Origin: an uncultured Oscillospiraceae bacterium
GTDB taxonomy: Bacteria; Bacillota; Clostridia; Oscillospirales; Oscillospiraceae
NCBI GenBank assembly: GCA_934546685.1
Contig: CAKTEB010000016.1
Coordinates: 1-36,631, forward strand
Length of the DNA stretch: 36,631 bases
Direction of reading: 5' to 3'
The first letter of the stretch is position 1; the number at the start of each line of letters is the position of its first letter. The notes below the pieces were generated by a model. It was not told where the DNA came from. It ran no database searches and worked only from the letters and a program-made list of their open reading frames with translations. Below are positions 7,397 to 15,367 of the stretch, in pieces. The position numbers and the translations under genes were made by a program.

Positions 7397-7900
7397 GTTC
7401 CGACGGAACCAGCTTAAATAGTTGAGGATCAGCTGGGCGCAGCCATCAACGTCCGTGAGCGCCAGCTGGGGGGCCGGGGTATCCAGGGGCTCGTCGGTGA
7501 GAACCGCCAGCAGATCCAGGGCGGGAGTCAGCAGGGGCTGGTTCAGGGCCCTGCGGTGGAGCTCGATTTTAGGGTAGGGGCTCCGCTTATACCCCTCGGT
7601 GAGCAACAGATCCGCCGGGGGCAGCCGGGAGATGACCTCCTCCAGGGAGAGCTCCTGAGGCGGCTGCTCAATGACGGCGAATTTATCGGGGCCGGAAATT
7701 GCCACCAGGTCGGCTCCGGCGGCGGAGAAGCGGTAGGTGTCCTTTCCGGGGCGGTCGATCTCGACGCCGTGGACGTCGTGCTTGACTACCGCAACCCGGA
7801 GGCCGCGGCCCTTCAGCACCGGGATCAGCCGCTCTAAGAACGTGGTCTTTCCGGTGCCGGAGAGGCCCACAAAGGTGAGGACGGGGGTGCGGTTATCCAT
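7391..7900 (-). CDS. mobB: Molybdopterin-guanine dinucleotide biosynthesis adapter MobB
   Basis: A 169-residue P-loop NTPase. The N-terminus TFVGLSGTGKTTFLERL carries Walker A (GxxGTGKTT), followed by VAVVKHDVHGVEIDRPGKDTYRFSAAGAD, the typical MobB strand/His-Asp segment, and LLLTEGYKRSPYPKIEL, the conserved region closing the site. MobB binds GTP and helps MobA attach GMP to molybdopterin. ATG 7900 is chosen because AAGGGAG lies six bases upstream and the Walker A is then at residues 12-20. It overlaps the end of the upstream regulator gene by eight bases, so the two are co-transcribed. No other molybdenum cofactor gene is in the window. Confidence 0.88.
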   Translation of the reverse strand: MDNRTPVLTFVGLSGTGKTTFLERLIPVLKGRGLRVAVVKHDVHGVEIDRPGKDTYRFSAAGADLVAISGPDKFAVIEQPPQELSLEEVISRLPPADLLLTEGYKRSPYPKIELHRRALNQPLLTPALDLLAVLTDEPLDTPAPQLALTDVDGCAQLILNYLSWFRRNL

Positions 7901-9305
7901 GATTTTCTCCCTTCTCCGGGATCCAGGCCCGGCACAGCAGCGCCGCCCCCTGTCGGATCGCGTCATCCTCTAATCCGCCAAAGCCCAGGAGCACCGTAGC
8001 CCGGTGCTCCTTTGGCACCTCTCCAAGAAAATAGGGGGAGATGGGATAGACTCGAACCCCCAGGGCTCCGGCTGAGGCCACCAGCTCCGATTCCACCATG
8101 CCGCAGGAGAACTTCAGGGTCAGGTGATGACCTGCGGGCTGGCCCAGGATCTCCATCCAGGGGGACAGGGGTGACAGCGCGTCCACCAGGCACTGGCGGC
8201 GGTTTTTGTAGTAGATGCGCATGCGGCTCACATGGGTCTCAAAGTGGCCCTCCAGCATGAACTGCCGCAGAACCGCCTGCTCGAAGCCGGAGACCGTGGA
8301 GGCGTAGCCCCGATACTCCCGGCGGTAGAGCGCCAAAAGGGATTCCGGCAGGACCATATAGCTGATGCGCAGGGCCGGGGCCACGCTCCGGGAAAAGGTG
8401 CCCAGGTAGATGACCCGGCCCAGGGTGTCGATGCTCTGGAGAGATGGGATGGGCCGGGACTGGTAGCGGAATTCCGAGTCGTAGTCATCCTCGATGATAT
8501 ACCGGGCGGAGCCCTGACTGCTCCAGCGCAGCAGGGCAGCCCGCTGGCCGATGGGCATGGCGTAGCCCAGGGGATACTGGTGGGAGGGGGTGGTGTATAC
8601 CGCCACCCGGTCCTGCTGGGGCAGTGCGGAGATGCGGACGCCCTCGGGATCCACGGGCACCGCCGCCACCGGATGACCCAGCCGGGAGAACAGGGCATGG
8701 GCCCGGTTGTAGAGGGGATTCTCCACCGCCAGCAGATAGTCCGGGGAGAGAATATACCCCAGGATCAGCAGAAGATTGTCGGTGCCGGCCCCGATGACGA
8801 TCTGCTCCGGAGCGCATACTACGCCCCGGGCCCGGTAGAGGTAGTCCGCCACCGTCTGCCGAAGGCCCAGATCCCCCTGGGGCTCCGTCCGGAGCAGCAG
8901 CCGCTGGTCGTATTCGTTGAAGCAGTTTTTCATGAGCCGCCGCCAGACCCCGAAGGGGAACTGCTGCCGGGCCATGCCGGAGGGGGAAAAGTCCACCTGC
9001 CATTCCCGCTTTGCCGGAGCGGCCGCGGGGGCCTGAGGCCGGACGGGTCTGGGGGCCTGGGGCAGCAGGCCCGTATCCAGTACAAAGAAGCCACGGCGGG
9101 GGGAGGATTGGATGAAGCCCTCGGCCTCCAGCTGGCAATAGGCGCTGTCCACGGTGTTGATGGATACCCCCAGCTGCTCCGACAGCTTTCGCTTGGAGGG
9201 GAGCTTTTGGCCGCAGGATAGGGCGCCGGACTGGATCTCCTGCCGGAGCTGCTGATACAGGGCCTGGTACAGGGGAACGGAGCGATCCTCGGGAAGTGTA
9301 ATCAT
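7893..9305 (-). CDS. MocR/PdxR-type regulator: GntR wHTH fused to an aminotransferase-like domain
   Basis: A 470-residue protein. Residues 1-75 are a GntR winged helix (PLYQALYQQLRQEIQSGAL, KLPSKRKLSEQLGVSINTVDSAY). From about 105 onward it is a fold-type I aminotransferase-like domain with the cofactor-contacting Asp region IIEDDYDSEFRY (about 271-281). The usual PLP lysine lies in GTFSK; here the motif is GTFSRSVAPALRISY with Arg306 (codon CGG at 8390-8388), so a PLP Schiff base cannot form at this position. Family members use PLP to sense vitamin B6 or amino-acid-derived effectors; this one may sense another ligand or bind PLP non-covalently. ATG 9305 follows AAGGAGGT. It forms an operon with mobB and is divergent from the cation transporter. 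Confidence 0.9.
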   Translation of the reverse strand: MITLPEDRSVPLYQALYQQLRQEIQSGALSCGQKLPSKRKLSEQLGVSINTVDSAYCQLEAEGFIQSSPRRGFFVLDTGLLPQAPRPVRPQAPAAAPAKREWQVDFSPSGMARQQFPFGVWRRLMKNCFNEYDQRLLLRTEPQGDLGLRQTVADYLYRARGVVCAPEQIVIGAGTDNLLLILGYILSPDYLLAVENPLYNRAHALFSRLGHPVAAVPVDPEGVRISALPQQDRVAVYTTPSHQYPLGYAMPIGQRAALLRWSSQGSARYIIEDDYDSEFRYQSRPIPSLQSIDTLGRVIYLGTFSRSVAPALRISYMVLPESLLALYRREYRGYASTVSGFEQAVLRQFMLEGHFETHVSRMRIYYKNRRQCLVDALSPLSPWMEILGQPAGHHLTLKFSCGMVESELVASAGALGVRVYPISPYFLGEVPKEHRATVLLGFGGLEDDAIRQGAALLCRAWIPEKGENHG

Positions 9306-9331
9306 GACATGACCTCCTTTTTCGTGATTCT

Positions 9332-9359
9332 ATGGTATCAGATGCGCGGAAAATGTCAA
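9332..9359 (-). promoter_or_regulatory. Sigma-A-type promoter of the MocR-mobB operon
   Basis: On the minus strand TTGACA (9359-9354), 16-bp spacer, TACCAT (9337-9332), 27 bases upstream of ATG 9305. Confidence 0.7.
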
Positions 9360-9390
9360 GGGAAACTGGAAAAAGGTGTGACTAACAGGG

Positions 9391-9419
9391 TTGCAACCGC
9401 AGTCTGAATGGAGTAGAAT
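9391..9419 (+). promoter_or_regulatory. Sigma-A-type promoter of the CDF transporter gene
   Basis: TTGCAA (9391-9396), 17-bp spacer, TAGAAT (9414-9419), 23 bases before ATG 9443. It is back to back with the MocR promoter, so the regulator could act on both. Confidence 0.65.
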
Positions 9420-9442
9420 GAAGAAAAAGAGGGGGAGATAGC

Positions 9443-10618
9443 ATGACCAAGCTGCTGCTGCGGCTGTTTGTCCGGGATCGGGACAACACCGAGGATCCGG
9501 AGGTTCGGGGAAAATACGGCACGCTGGCGGGGATCGTGGGCATATTCTGTAATCTGCTGCTGTTCGCGGGGAAGCTCATTGTGGGCACCCTCAGCGGCAG
9601 CGTGTCCATCCGGGCGGACGCGGTGAACAACCTGTCCGACGCCTCGTCAAATATCGTGACCCTCATCGGCTTCCGGCTGGCCCGGAAGCCTGAGGACGAG
9701 GAGCATCCCTACGGACACGCCCGGATCGAATACCTCTCCGGCCTGGCGGTGGCGGCCATGATCCTGGTGATCGGGGTAGAGCTGGCCAAGGAGTCCTTTG
9801 GGAAGATCCTGCACCCGGAGCCGGTGAACTTCTCCTGGGCGTTGGTGCTGGTGCTGCTCATGAGCATTGCTGTGAAGCTCTGGATGGCACTGTTCAACCG
9901 GAGCCTGGGGAAGAGGATCAAGAGCACCTCTCTGATGGCCACGGCGGTAGACAGCCGGAACGACGTGATCACCACCGGGGCGGTCCTGCTGGCGGCGGTG
10001 GCGGCCCAGCTTACGGGACTGAATCTGGACGGCTATGTGGGGCTGCTGGTGGCCCTGTTTATCCTCTGGAGCGGCGTGGGCATCGCCAAGGAGACCATCA
10101 GCCCGCTGCTGGGAGCACCGGCGGATCCGGAGCTCCTGCATCTGGTGAAGCACGAGATCCAGAGCTTTGACCCCAGAATTTTGGGCGTCCACGATCTCAT
10201 GGTACACGATTACGGCCCCGGCCAGACCTTTGCCAGCATCCATGTGGAGGTGGATCGGCGGGAGGATGTATTGGAGATCCACGAGATGATCGACCGGGCG
10301 GAGCGGATGATGCTGGAGAAGCACCGGATCCACCTGACCATCCACTATGACCCGGTGGTCACCGACGACAAACGGCTGGGAGAGATGAAAAATCGGGTAC
10401 TGGCGATCCTGGATGAAATGGGGCCCGGTCTCACCATCCACGACTTCCGCATGGTGGAGGGGGAGAGCCAGACGAATCTGGTGTTTGACGTGGTGCTGCC
10501 CCAGCGGCTTAGGGGGCAGGAGAAGGAAATTCAGCGGCGGCTGGAGGAGAAGCTGGGGGAGGACGGAACAATCTATCATACGGTGATTACCTTTGATTCG
10601 GAAGCGTTTAACCGGTAG
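9443..10618 (+). CDS. Cation diffusion facilitator family transporter, probably manganese type
   Basis: A 391-residue membrane protein with six predicted helices (about 28-210) and a long cytoplasmic C-terminus. Helix 2 carries the metal motif N62-x-x-x-D66 (VNNLSDASSN) and helix 5 D170-x-x-x-D174 (DSRNDVITT). The N/DxxxD plus DxxxD combination is the pattern of manganese exporters such as streptococcal MntE, while zinc exporters usually have H at the helix 5 site; Mn efflux is therefore inferred. HPYGHAR (88-94) is the conserved loop. After the dimerisation domain (about 215-290) there is roughly 90 further residues, longer than the basic family length. AGGGGGAGAT precedes the ATG. Proton antiport is expected from the family. 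Confidence 0.88.
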   Translation: MTKLLLRLFVRDRDNTEDPEVRGKYGTLAGIVGIFCNLLLFAGKLIVGTLSGSVSIRADAVNNLSDASSNIVTLIGFRLARKPEDEEHPYGHARIEYLSGLAVAAMILVIGVELAKESFGKILHPEPVNFSWALVLVLLMSIAVKLWMALFNRSLGKRIKSTSLMATAVDSRNDVITTGAVLLAAVAAQLTGLNLDGYVGLLVALFILWSGVGIAKETISPLLGAPADPELLHLVKHEIQSFDPRILGVHDLMVHDYGPGQTFASIHVEVDRREDVLEIHEMIDRAERMMLEKHRIHLTIHYDPVVTDDKRLGEMKNRVLAILDEMGPGLTIHDFRMVEGESQTNLVFDVVLPQRLRGQEKEIQRRLEEKLGEDGTIYHTVITFDSEAFNR

Positions 10619-10697
10619 AAAGCGCATATGGGTTTGCTGCGCAGCGGGGGCTCATGTGCGTCAGCACGTTTCACTCGCCGCAGGCGAATTTCATGTT

Positions 10698-10726
10698 AGA
10701 GGCATCGCATGGACGGTGCCTCTTTC
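10698..10726 (+). terminator. Probable terminator after the CDF gene
   Basis: AGAGGCA/TGCCTCT stem (10698-10704, 10717-10723) followed by TTTC. The stem is only 7 bp with a 12-base loop, so it is moderate at best, and it lies just before the ribosome site of the next gene. Confidence 0.45.
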
Positions 10727-10754
10727 GCATATCCTTCTCCAGGAGGAGATGCGC

Positions 10755-11558
10755 ATGTACCTGACCATCGAACTGAAAAAGCTCCTGAGCGGCGCGGCCC
10801 TGCTGCTGGCGGTGCTGATTCCCGGAGCCATGTATCTGTCTGCCCGGGCCGCCGCTCCGGAGGCCATTGAGACCGGCTCCTGGGGCCTGAGCTTCCGCAC
10901 CCCAAACCAGCCGCCCCAGGCGGACGTATCCCAGGAGCGGCTTTCGGAATACGACGCCCGCTACATCGGAAACGTCCAGCAGAAGACTGTCTACCTGACC
11001 TTTGACTGCGGCTATGAAAACGGCAACACCCCGGCCATTCTGGATACGCTGGGGAAGCACAACGCCAAGGCCGCCTTCTTCGTGGTGGGCAATTACATCA
11101 CCTCGGCCCCGGAGCTGGTGCGGCGGATGGAGGCAGAGGGGCACACCGTGGGCAATCACACCTGGAGCCACCCGGACATGTCTGCTATCTCGGACAAGGC
11201 CTCCTTCCTCTCTCAGCTCCAAAGGGTGGAGGACGCCTACCGGGACTGCACCGGCTCGGACATGCCCCGGTATTATCGGCCGCCTCAGGGGATCTACAGC
11301 GAGGAGAACCTGAAAATGGCCAAGGAGCTGGGCTATAAGACCGTGTTCTGGTCCCTGGCCTATGTAGACTGGAAGCAGGATCAGCAGCCCACGGAGGACT
11401 ACGCCATGGAAAAGCTCACGGAGCGGATCCACAACGGCGCGGTGGTGCTGCTCCACAACACCTCATCCACCAACGCCGCGGTGCTGGATCGGGTGCTTAG
11501 CAAATGGGAGGACATGGGATATCGCTTCGGCACCCTGGACGAGCTCTTTGCGGATTGA
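10755..11558 (+). CDS. Polysaccharide deacetylase, PdaA-like (NodB homology)
   Basis: A 267-residue protein. ATG 10755 is eight bases after AGGAGGA; another in-frame ATG lies at 10749. Residues 9-30 form a signal peptide or membrane anchor. The NodB domain covers about 77-265: motif 1 is YLTFDCGYENG (Asp84 catalytic base; Cys85 where classic NodB proteins have Asp and B. subtilis PdaA has Asn), motif 2 is NHTWSHPD (His135, His139 metal ligands), motif 3 is YYRPPQGIYSE, and VLLHNTSS supplies the late His. The GYENG form of motif 1 points to the PdaA group, which deacetylates N-acetylmuramic acid in spore cortex peptidoglycan. The enzyme should act outside the membrane. Confidence 0.88.
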   Translation: MYLTIELKKLLSGAALLLAVLIPGAMYLSARAAAPEAIETGSWGLSFRTPNQPPQADVSQERLSEYDARYIGNVQQKTVYLTFDCGYENGNTPAILDTLGKHNAKAAFFVVGNYITSAPELVRRMEAEGHTVGNHTWSHPDMSAISDKASFLSQLQRVEDAYRDCTGSDMPRYYRPPQGIYSEENLKMAKELGYKTVFWSLAYVDWKQDQQPTEDYAMEKLTERIHNGAVVLLHNTSSTNAAVLDRVLSKWEDMGYRFGTLDELFAD

Positions 11559-11631
11559 CAATTCATGAAAATGGAAGTAAAATATCTGCACAAATGACAC
11601 AAAGGGCACATATGCCACAGGGGGGAGCTCC

Positions 11632-12300
11632 ATGAAAAAGGATCGGATATCCAAGCAGGTGATCGGGCGGCTGCCCAAATACTACAGCTGCGTGGAGGAG
11701 CTCTATCTCTCCAGCTGCATCCGTGTGTCCTCGGCCACCCTGTCCCAGCGGCTGGGCTTCACGGCCTCTCAGATCCGGCAGGATTTCTCCTGCTTTGGGG
11801 AATTCGGCCAGCAGGGCTACGGATACAACGTGAAAAAGCTCCGGTATGAGATCCGGGAGATCCTGGGGCTCAACAGCCGGAATACGGCCATCCTGGTGGG
11901 CTGCGGCAACATGGGCCAGGCGCTGCTGAAGAACTTCGACTTCGAGGCCTACGGCTTTTACATGGTGGCGGCCTTTGACCCGGACCCGGAGCGGATCGCC
12001 ACCCAGGTGGGCCCGGTACGGGTGCTGGACGCGGCGGTGCTCCGGCGGTTTGTGGAGGCGGAGAAGCCCGCCATGGCGGTTTTGACGGTGCCCAAGGAGA
12101 ACGCCCAGACCATGGCCCAGACCCTGGGAGAGCTGGGGGTACAGGCGGTGTGGAACTTTACCGGCTGCAAGCTGGAGGCGTCGGAGCTGCTGGTGGAGGA
12201 TGTGAGCTTTGCCAGCTCCCTCTTAACCCTCAGCTATCGGCTCAATCAGAAAAAAGAGGAGTCCGCGGAGGAACCAATCAGGCCCAACGGAATAGGATGA
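11632..12300 (+). CDS. rex: Redox-sensing transcriptional repressor Rex
   Basis: A 222-residue repressor. The N-terminal winged helix (about 1-78) contains RLPKYYSCVEEL, SSATLSQRLGFTASQIRQDFSCFGEFGQQGYGYNV, nearly the family signature, with the conserved recognition helix. The C-terminal Rossmann domain has VGCGNMGQALL (about 89-99) for NAD(H). Rex senses the NADH/NAD+ ratio, releasing fermentation and respiration genes when NADH is high. ATG 11632 follows a GGGGGGAGCTCC site. The length is normal. No perfect Rex operator (TTGTGAA...TTCACAA) was seen in the window, so its targets lie elsewhere. Confidence 0.95.
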   Translation: MKKDRISKQVIGRLPKYYSCVEELYLSSCIRVSSATLSQRLGFTASQIRQDFSCFGEFGQQGYGYNVKKLRYEIREILGLNSRNTAILVGCGNMGQALLKNFDFEAYGFYMVAAFDPDPERIATQVGPVRVLDAAVLRRFVEAEKPAMAVLTVPKENAQTMAQTLGELGVQAVWNFTGCKLEASELLVEDVSFASSLLTLSYRLNQKKEESAEEPIRPNGIG

Positions 12301-12347
12301 ATCAGCGCGGCAGACAGCGGCGCGAATATCTGTTGGGAGGTATCCTT

Positions 12348-12500
12348 ATGTGCGGAGGCAATAACGGATTCGGGAACTGCTGGTGGATCATCATTCTGAT
12401 CCTTCTGATCTGCTGCTGCGGCTGCGGCAACGGAAACGGCATCGGCTGCGGAAATGGCGGCGGCTGTGGCTGCGGGTGCGATAACAACTGCGGCTGCTGA
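12348..12500 (+). CDS. 50-residue Cys/Gly-rich small membrane peptide
   Basis: ATG 12348 is preceded at good spacing by TGGGAGG, and the frame ends at TGA 12498-12500 just before a strong terminator, so this is very likely a real gene although only 50 codons long. Residues 1-11 are polar (CGGNNGFGNC), 12-21 are a very hydrophobic run (WWIIILILLI), and 22-50 are almost entirely Cys, Gly and Asn, giving 12 Cys in all. The shape recalls short Gly-rich hydrophobic sporulation peptides of the YjcZ kind and Cys-rich spore coat peptides, but I recognise no family. Possible roles are a coat crosslinking peptide or metal binding. It is probably co-transcribed with rex. Confidence 0.75.
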   Translation: MCGGNNGFGNCWWIIILILLICCCGCGNGNGIGCGNGGGCGCGCDNNCGC

Positions 12501-12509
12501 AAGCGGGCA

Positions 12510-12537
12510 GGGGGCTGCGCAGTGCGCAGCCCCCTTT
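12510..12537 (+). terminator. Terminator after the Cys-rich peptide gene
   Basis: Perfect 11-bp stem GGGGGCTGCGC / GCGCAGCCCCC with a 3-base loop, followed by a short TTT. Confidence 0.75.
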
Positions 12538-12561
12538 GCCGGTGAAATTGCAGGTTCCCTC

Positions 12562-12589
12562 TTGACATTCCCGCCCATTCAGGTACAAT
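12562..12589 (+). promoter_or_regulatory. Sigma-A-type promoter of the YitT gene
   Basis: TTGACA (12562-12567), 16-bp spacer, TACAAT (12584-12589), about 60 bases before ATG 12649. Confidence 0.8.
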
Positions 12590-12648
12590 AGGGGCTGCAA
12601 AACGGAACGGAACCAATACATCGGAAGTAAAATTAGAGAGGCGAGTTC

Positions 12649-13506
12649 ATGAACAAAACAAAGGTCCTGACCACTGTCAAGGAATACGCGATCCTGACCT
12701 TCGCCACGCTGATCCTCATTGTCGGCGTGTACATATTCAAATTCCCCAACCACTTCTCCTTCGGCGGCGTCACCGGTATCGCGGTGGTGCTGACGGCGGT
12801 GATGCCCATGTCGGCCACCATGCTCACCAACATCATCAACATCGCCCTTCTGGTGCTGGGCTTTGCGGTGCTGGGCCGGGGCTTCGGCATCCGCACCTTC
12901 TATGTGACGGCCATCAACACCATCGGCATGTGGGCCATGGACCGGTTCTTCCCCATGGACGCGCCCCTGACCACCCAGCCGGTGCTGGAGCTGATCTTCG
13001 CCATCGTGCTGCCCGCCCTCAGTGCGGCGATCCTGTTTAACATGGACGCATCCAGCGGCGGCACGGATATCATCGCCATGATTATCAAAAAATTCTCCAG
13101 CATGGACATCGGCGTGGCCCTGATGATCACCGACGCCCTGGTGGCCCTGTCCTCCTTCCTGGTCTACGGGCCGGAGACGGGACTGTTCTCCGTGGCGGGC
13201 CTGCTGGCCAAGACCCTGGTCATCGACGGGGTCATCGAGAACATCAACCTCTGCAAATTTTTTACCATCATCTGCGAACATCCGGAGCCCATCGTCCGGT
13301 ATATTCACGAGGACCTGAACCGCAGCGCCACGGTGGCCCGGGCCGAGGGCACCTATCTCCACAAGGACAAGACCGTGATCCTGGTGGTCACCAAGCGCCG
13401 TCAGGCGGTGCTGCTCCGGAATTTTGTCCGGATCACGGAGCCCGGGGCCTTCCTGATGATCACCAACTCCAGCGAGATCATCGGCAAGGGGTTCCAGGGA
13501 TATTAG
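12649..13506 (+). CDS. YitT family membrane protein with C-terminal DUF2179 domain
   Basis: A 285-residue protein. About residues 1-190 hold five or six hydrophobic helices with the family segments FKFPNHFSFGGVTGIAVVL and NMDASSGGTDIIAMII. The last roughly 90 residues (CKFFTIICEHPEPIVRYIHEDLNRSATVARAEGTY ... ITNSSEIIGKGF) are the soluble DUF2179 domain, which has a PII-like ferredoxin fold. Function of the family is not settled. It has its own promoter and terminator and is therefore a single-gene unit. A GAGAGGCG site lies upstream of the ATG. Confidence 0.9.
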   Translation: MNKTKVLTTVKEYAILTFATLILIVGVYIFKFPNHFSFGGVTGIAVVLTAVMPMSATMLTNIINIALLVLGFAVLGRGFGIRTFYVTAINTIGMWAMDRFFPMDAPLTTQPVLELIFAIVLPALSAAILFNMDASSGGTDIIAMIIKKFSSMDIGVALMITDALVALSSFLVYGPETGLFSVAGLLAKTLVIDGVIENINLCKFFTIICEHPEPIVRYIHEDLNRSATVARAEGTYLHKDKTVILVVTKRRQAVLLRNFVRITEPGAFLMITNSSEIIGKGFQGY

Positions 13507-13510
13507 ACTG

Positions 13511-13545
13511 CATGGACGACTGCACCCGCAGCCGTCCATTTTTCT
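13511..13545 (+). terminator. Terminator after the YitT gene
   Basis: Stem ATGGACG-A-CTGC / GCAG-C-CGTCCAT with one mismatch, followed by TTTTTC. Confidence 0.8.
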
Positions 13546-13556
13546 ATGCGTAAGAG

Positions 13557-13585
13557 TTTACAACCCCACCGGGATATGATACACT
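13557..13585 (+). promoter_or_regulatory. Sigma-A-type promoter of the pyrF-pyrK-pyrD operon
   Basis: TTTACA (13557-13562), 17-bp spacer, TACACT (13580-13585), 29 bases before the pyrF ATG. The leader is too short for a PyrR attenuator. Confidence 0.75.
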
Positions 13586-13614
13586 AATAAAAAGAACAAA
13601 AGGGAGTGTCAGCT

Positions 13615-14550
13615 ATGTCCATGGACGTTTTGCAGGAAAAGATCCGCAGCAGGAAGAACCCTACGGTAGCCGGGCTTGACCCCAAGCTCGACTATATTCC
13701 GCAGTTTTTGAAGGACGAGGCCTTCGCCAAGTACGGCAAGACCCTCAAGGGCGCCGCCGAGGCGTACCGGCTGTTCTGCCGGGGGCTCATCGACGCCCTC
13801 TATGAGGTGGTGCCCGCGGTAAAGCCCCAGAGCGCCTATTTTGAGGTGCTGGGCAGCGCCGGGATCGCGGCCCTAGAGGACGTGGTGGCCTACGCCAAGG
13901 AAAAGGGGTTATACGTCATCATGGACGCCAAGCGGGGCGACATCGGCTCCACCTGCGAGGCCTATGCCCAGGCGTACCTGGGGGGAATCTGCCTGGATGG
14001 GGAAACCACCCTCTCTCCCTTCGACTGCGACTGCATCACCGTCAACGGCTATCTGGGTACCGACGGCATCCGGCCCTTTACGGAGCTGTGTCAAAAGAAC
14101 AATAAGGCCATTTTCCTGCTGGTGAAGACCTCCAACCCCAGCTCCATGGAGCTCCAGGATCTCATTGCCGGCGGGCGGCTGGTGCATACGGCCATGGCCG
14201 ATCTGGCGGTGCGCCTTACGGACAAGGAGCAGCTGGTGGGCAAGAGCGGCTGGTCCGCCATCGGCGCGGTGGTGGGGGCCACCCATCCCGAGGATCTCAA
14301 GAACCTCCGGGAGAAGTACCCCAACATCTTCTTCCTGGTGCCCGGCTACGGCGCCCAGGGCGGCAAGGCCAGAGATGTGCAGTATGCCTTTGACCAGTTC
14401 GGCCATGGGGCCATCGTCAACTCCTCCCGGGGCATTATGTGTGCCTGGAAGAAGACCGAGGACGAGACCGGGAAGAACTATCAGGAGGCGGCGAGAGCGG
14501 AAGCGGAGCGCATGCGGGATGATATCTGCCGCTATGTGACCATTCTTTAA
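13615..14550 (+). CDS. pyrF: Orotidine 5'-phosphate decarboxylase (long, type 2)
   Basis: A 311-residue enzyme for the last step of UMP synthesis, OMP to UMP plus CO2. The catalytic signature MDAKRGDIGST (Asp104, Lys106, Asp109) is intact; VAGLDPKLDYIP at the N-terminus and NSSRGIMCAW near the C-terminus are the nucleotide and phosphate-binding ends of the TIM barrel. The length of about 310 and these motifs match the long subfamily of clostridia and actinobacteria. ATG 13615 follows AGGGAG by eight bases; an in-frame GTG at 13606 overlaps that site. It is the first gene of a pyrF-pyrK-pyrD unit. Confidence 0.94.
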   Translation: MSMDVLQEKIRSRKNPTVAGLDPKLDYIPQFLKDEAFAKYGKTLKGAAEAYRLFCRGLIDALYEVVPAVKPQSAYFEVLGSAGIAALEDVVAYAKEKGLYVIMDAKRGDIGSTCEAYAQAYLGGICLDGETTLSPFDCDCITVNGYLGTDGIRPFTELCQKNNKAIFLLVKTSNPSSMELQDLIAGGRLVHTAMADLAVRLTDKEQLVGKSGWSAIGAVVGATHPEDLKNLREKYPNIFFLVPGYGAQGGKARDVQYAFDQFGHGAIVNSSRGIMCAWKKTEDETGKNYQEAARAEAERMRDDICRYVTIL

Positions 14551-14561
14551 TAGAACATTGC

Positions 14562-14594
14562 CGGAGCGGGCGGAAACCCGCCCCGGCATTTTGC
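14562..14594 (+). terminator. Hairpin between pyrF and pyrK
   Basis: GC-rich interrupted stem (GCCGG, then CGGG with CCCG and CCGGC) followed by ATTTTG. It may be a weak or regulated terminator inside the operon. Confidence 0.45.
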
Positions 14595-14611
14595 GGAAAG
14601 AGAGGCTTGTA

Positions 14612-15367
14612 ATGAAAGATGTATTTCTATGTCCGGTGACGGCGTCGGAGCCCCTGGGGGATTACTTTATCCTGACGGTTCAGAGCCGGGAGCTCTGCGA
14701 GCTGGCGGAGCCGGGGCAGTTCCTCCATGTGCGCTGCGGGGAGAAGACCCTGCGGCGGCCCATCTCCATCCACGATGTGGAGGGGGACGAGATCACCATG
14801 GTCTATGAGGTCAAGGGCGACGGCACCCGGTGGCTGTCGGAGCGGAAAATAGGCGACCAGCTGGATATCTTAGGCCCTCTGGGCCAGGGCTTCCCCTATG
14901 TGGACGGGCCCATCCTGGTGGTGGGCGGCGGCATCGGCGTCCCGCCCATGTATCTCACTGCCAAGGAAAACGGTCAGGCGGACGCGGTATTGGGCTTCCG
15001 CTCGGGGGACAAGGCGCTGCTGGTGGAGAAATTCCAGGAGCTCTGCGGGGAAGTCCTTGTGATGAGCGACGACGGCAGCCTGGGAAAACAGGGCTTTGTG
15101 GCCCAGGGCGTGGCGGAGATGCTGGAGAAAAAGCAGTACGCGGCAGTCATGGCCTGCGGCCCCAAGATCATGCTGAAGACCACCTATGAGGCGGCGAAAA
15201 AGGCCGGGGTGCCTTGCTATGTGTCCATGGAGGAGCGCATGGGCTGCGGCATCGGGGCCTGCCTGGTCTGCGCGGTGAAAATCAGGAAAAATGGCGAGGA
15301 AGTCATGGGTCATGTCTGCAAGGACGGCCCGGTATTTGCGGGAGAGGATGTGATCTGGGATGGCTGA
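14612..15367 (+). CDS. pyrK: Dihydroorotate dehydrogenase electron-transfer subunit
   Basis: A 251-residue flavin and iron-sulfur protein that passes electrons from dihydroorotate, through PyrD, to NAD+. The FAD domain has RRPISIHDVEGDEITMVYEVKGDGTRWLS (about 49-77), the NAD domain starts with ILVVGGGIGVPPMYLTA, and the [2Fe-2S] ligands are Cys212, Cys217, Cys220 and Cys236 in GCGIGACLVC...HVCKDGP. ATG 14612 has AGAGG upstream. The 3' end overlaps pyrD by eight bases, a sign of translational coupling of the two subunits. Confidence 0.94.
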   Translation: MKDVFLCPVTASEPLGDYFILTVQSRELCELAEPGQFLHVRCGEKTLRRPISIHDVEGDEITMVYEVKGDGTRWLSERKIGDQLDILGPLGQGFPYVDGPILVVGGGIGVPPMYLTAKENGQADAVLGFRSGDKALLVEKFQELCGEVLVMSDDGSLGKQGFVAQGVAEMLEKKQYAAVMACGPKIMLKTTYEAAKKAGVPCYVSMEERMGCGIGACLVCAVKIRKNGEEVMGHVCKDGPVFAGEDVIWDG

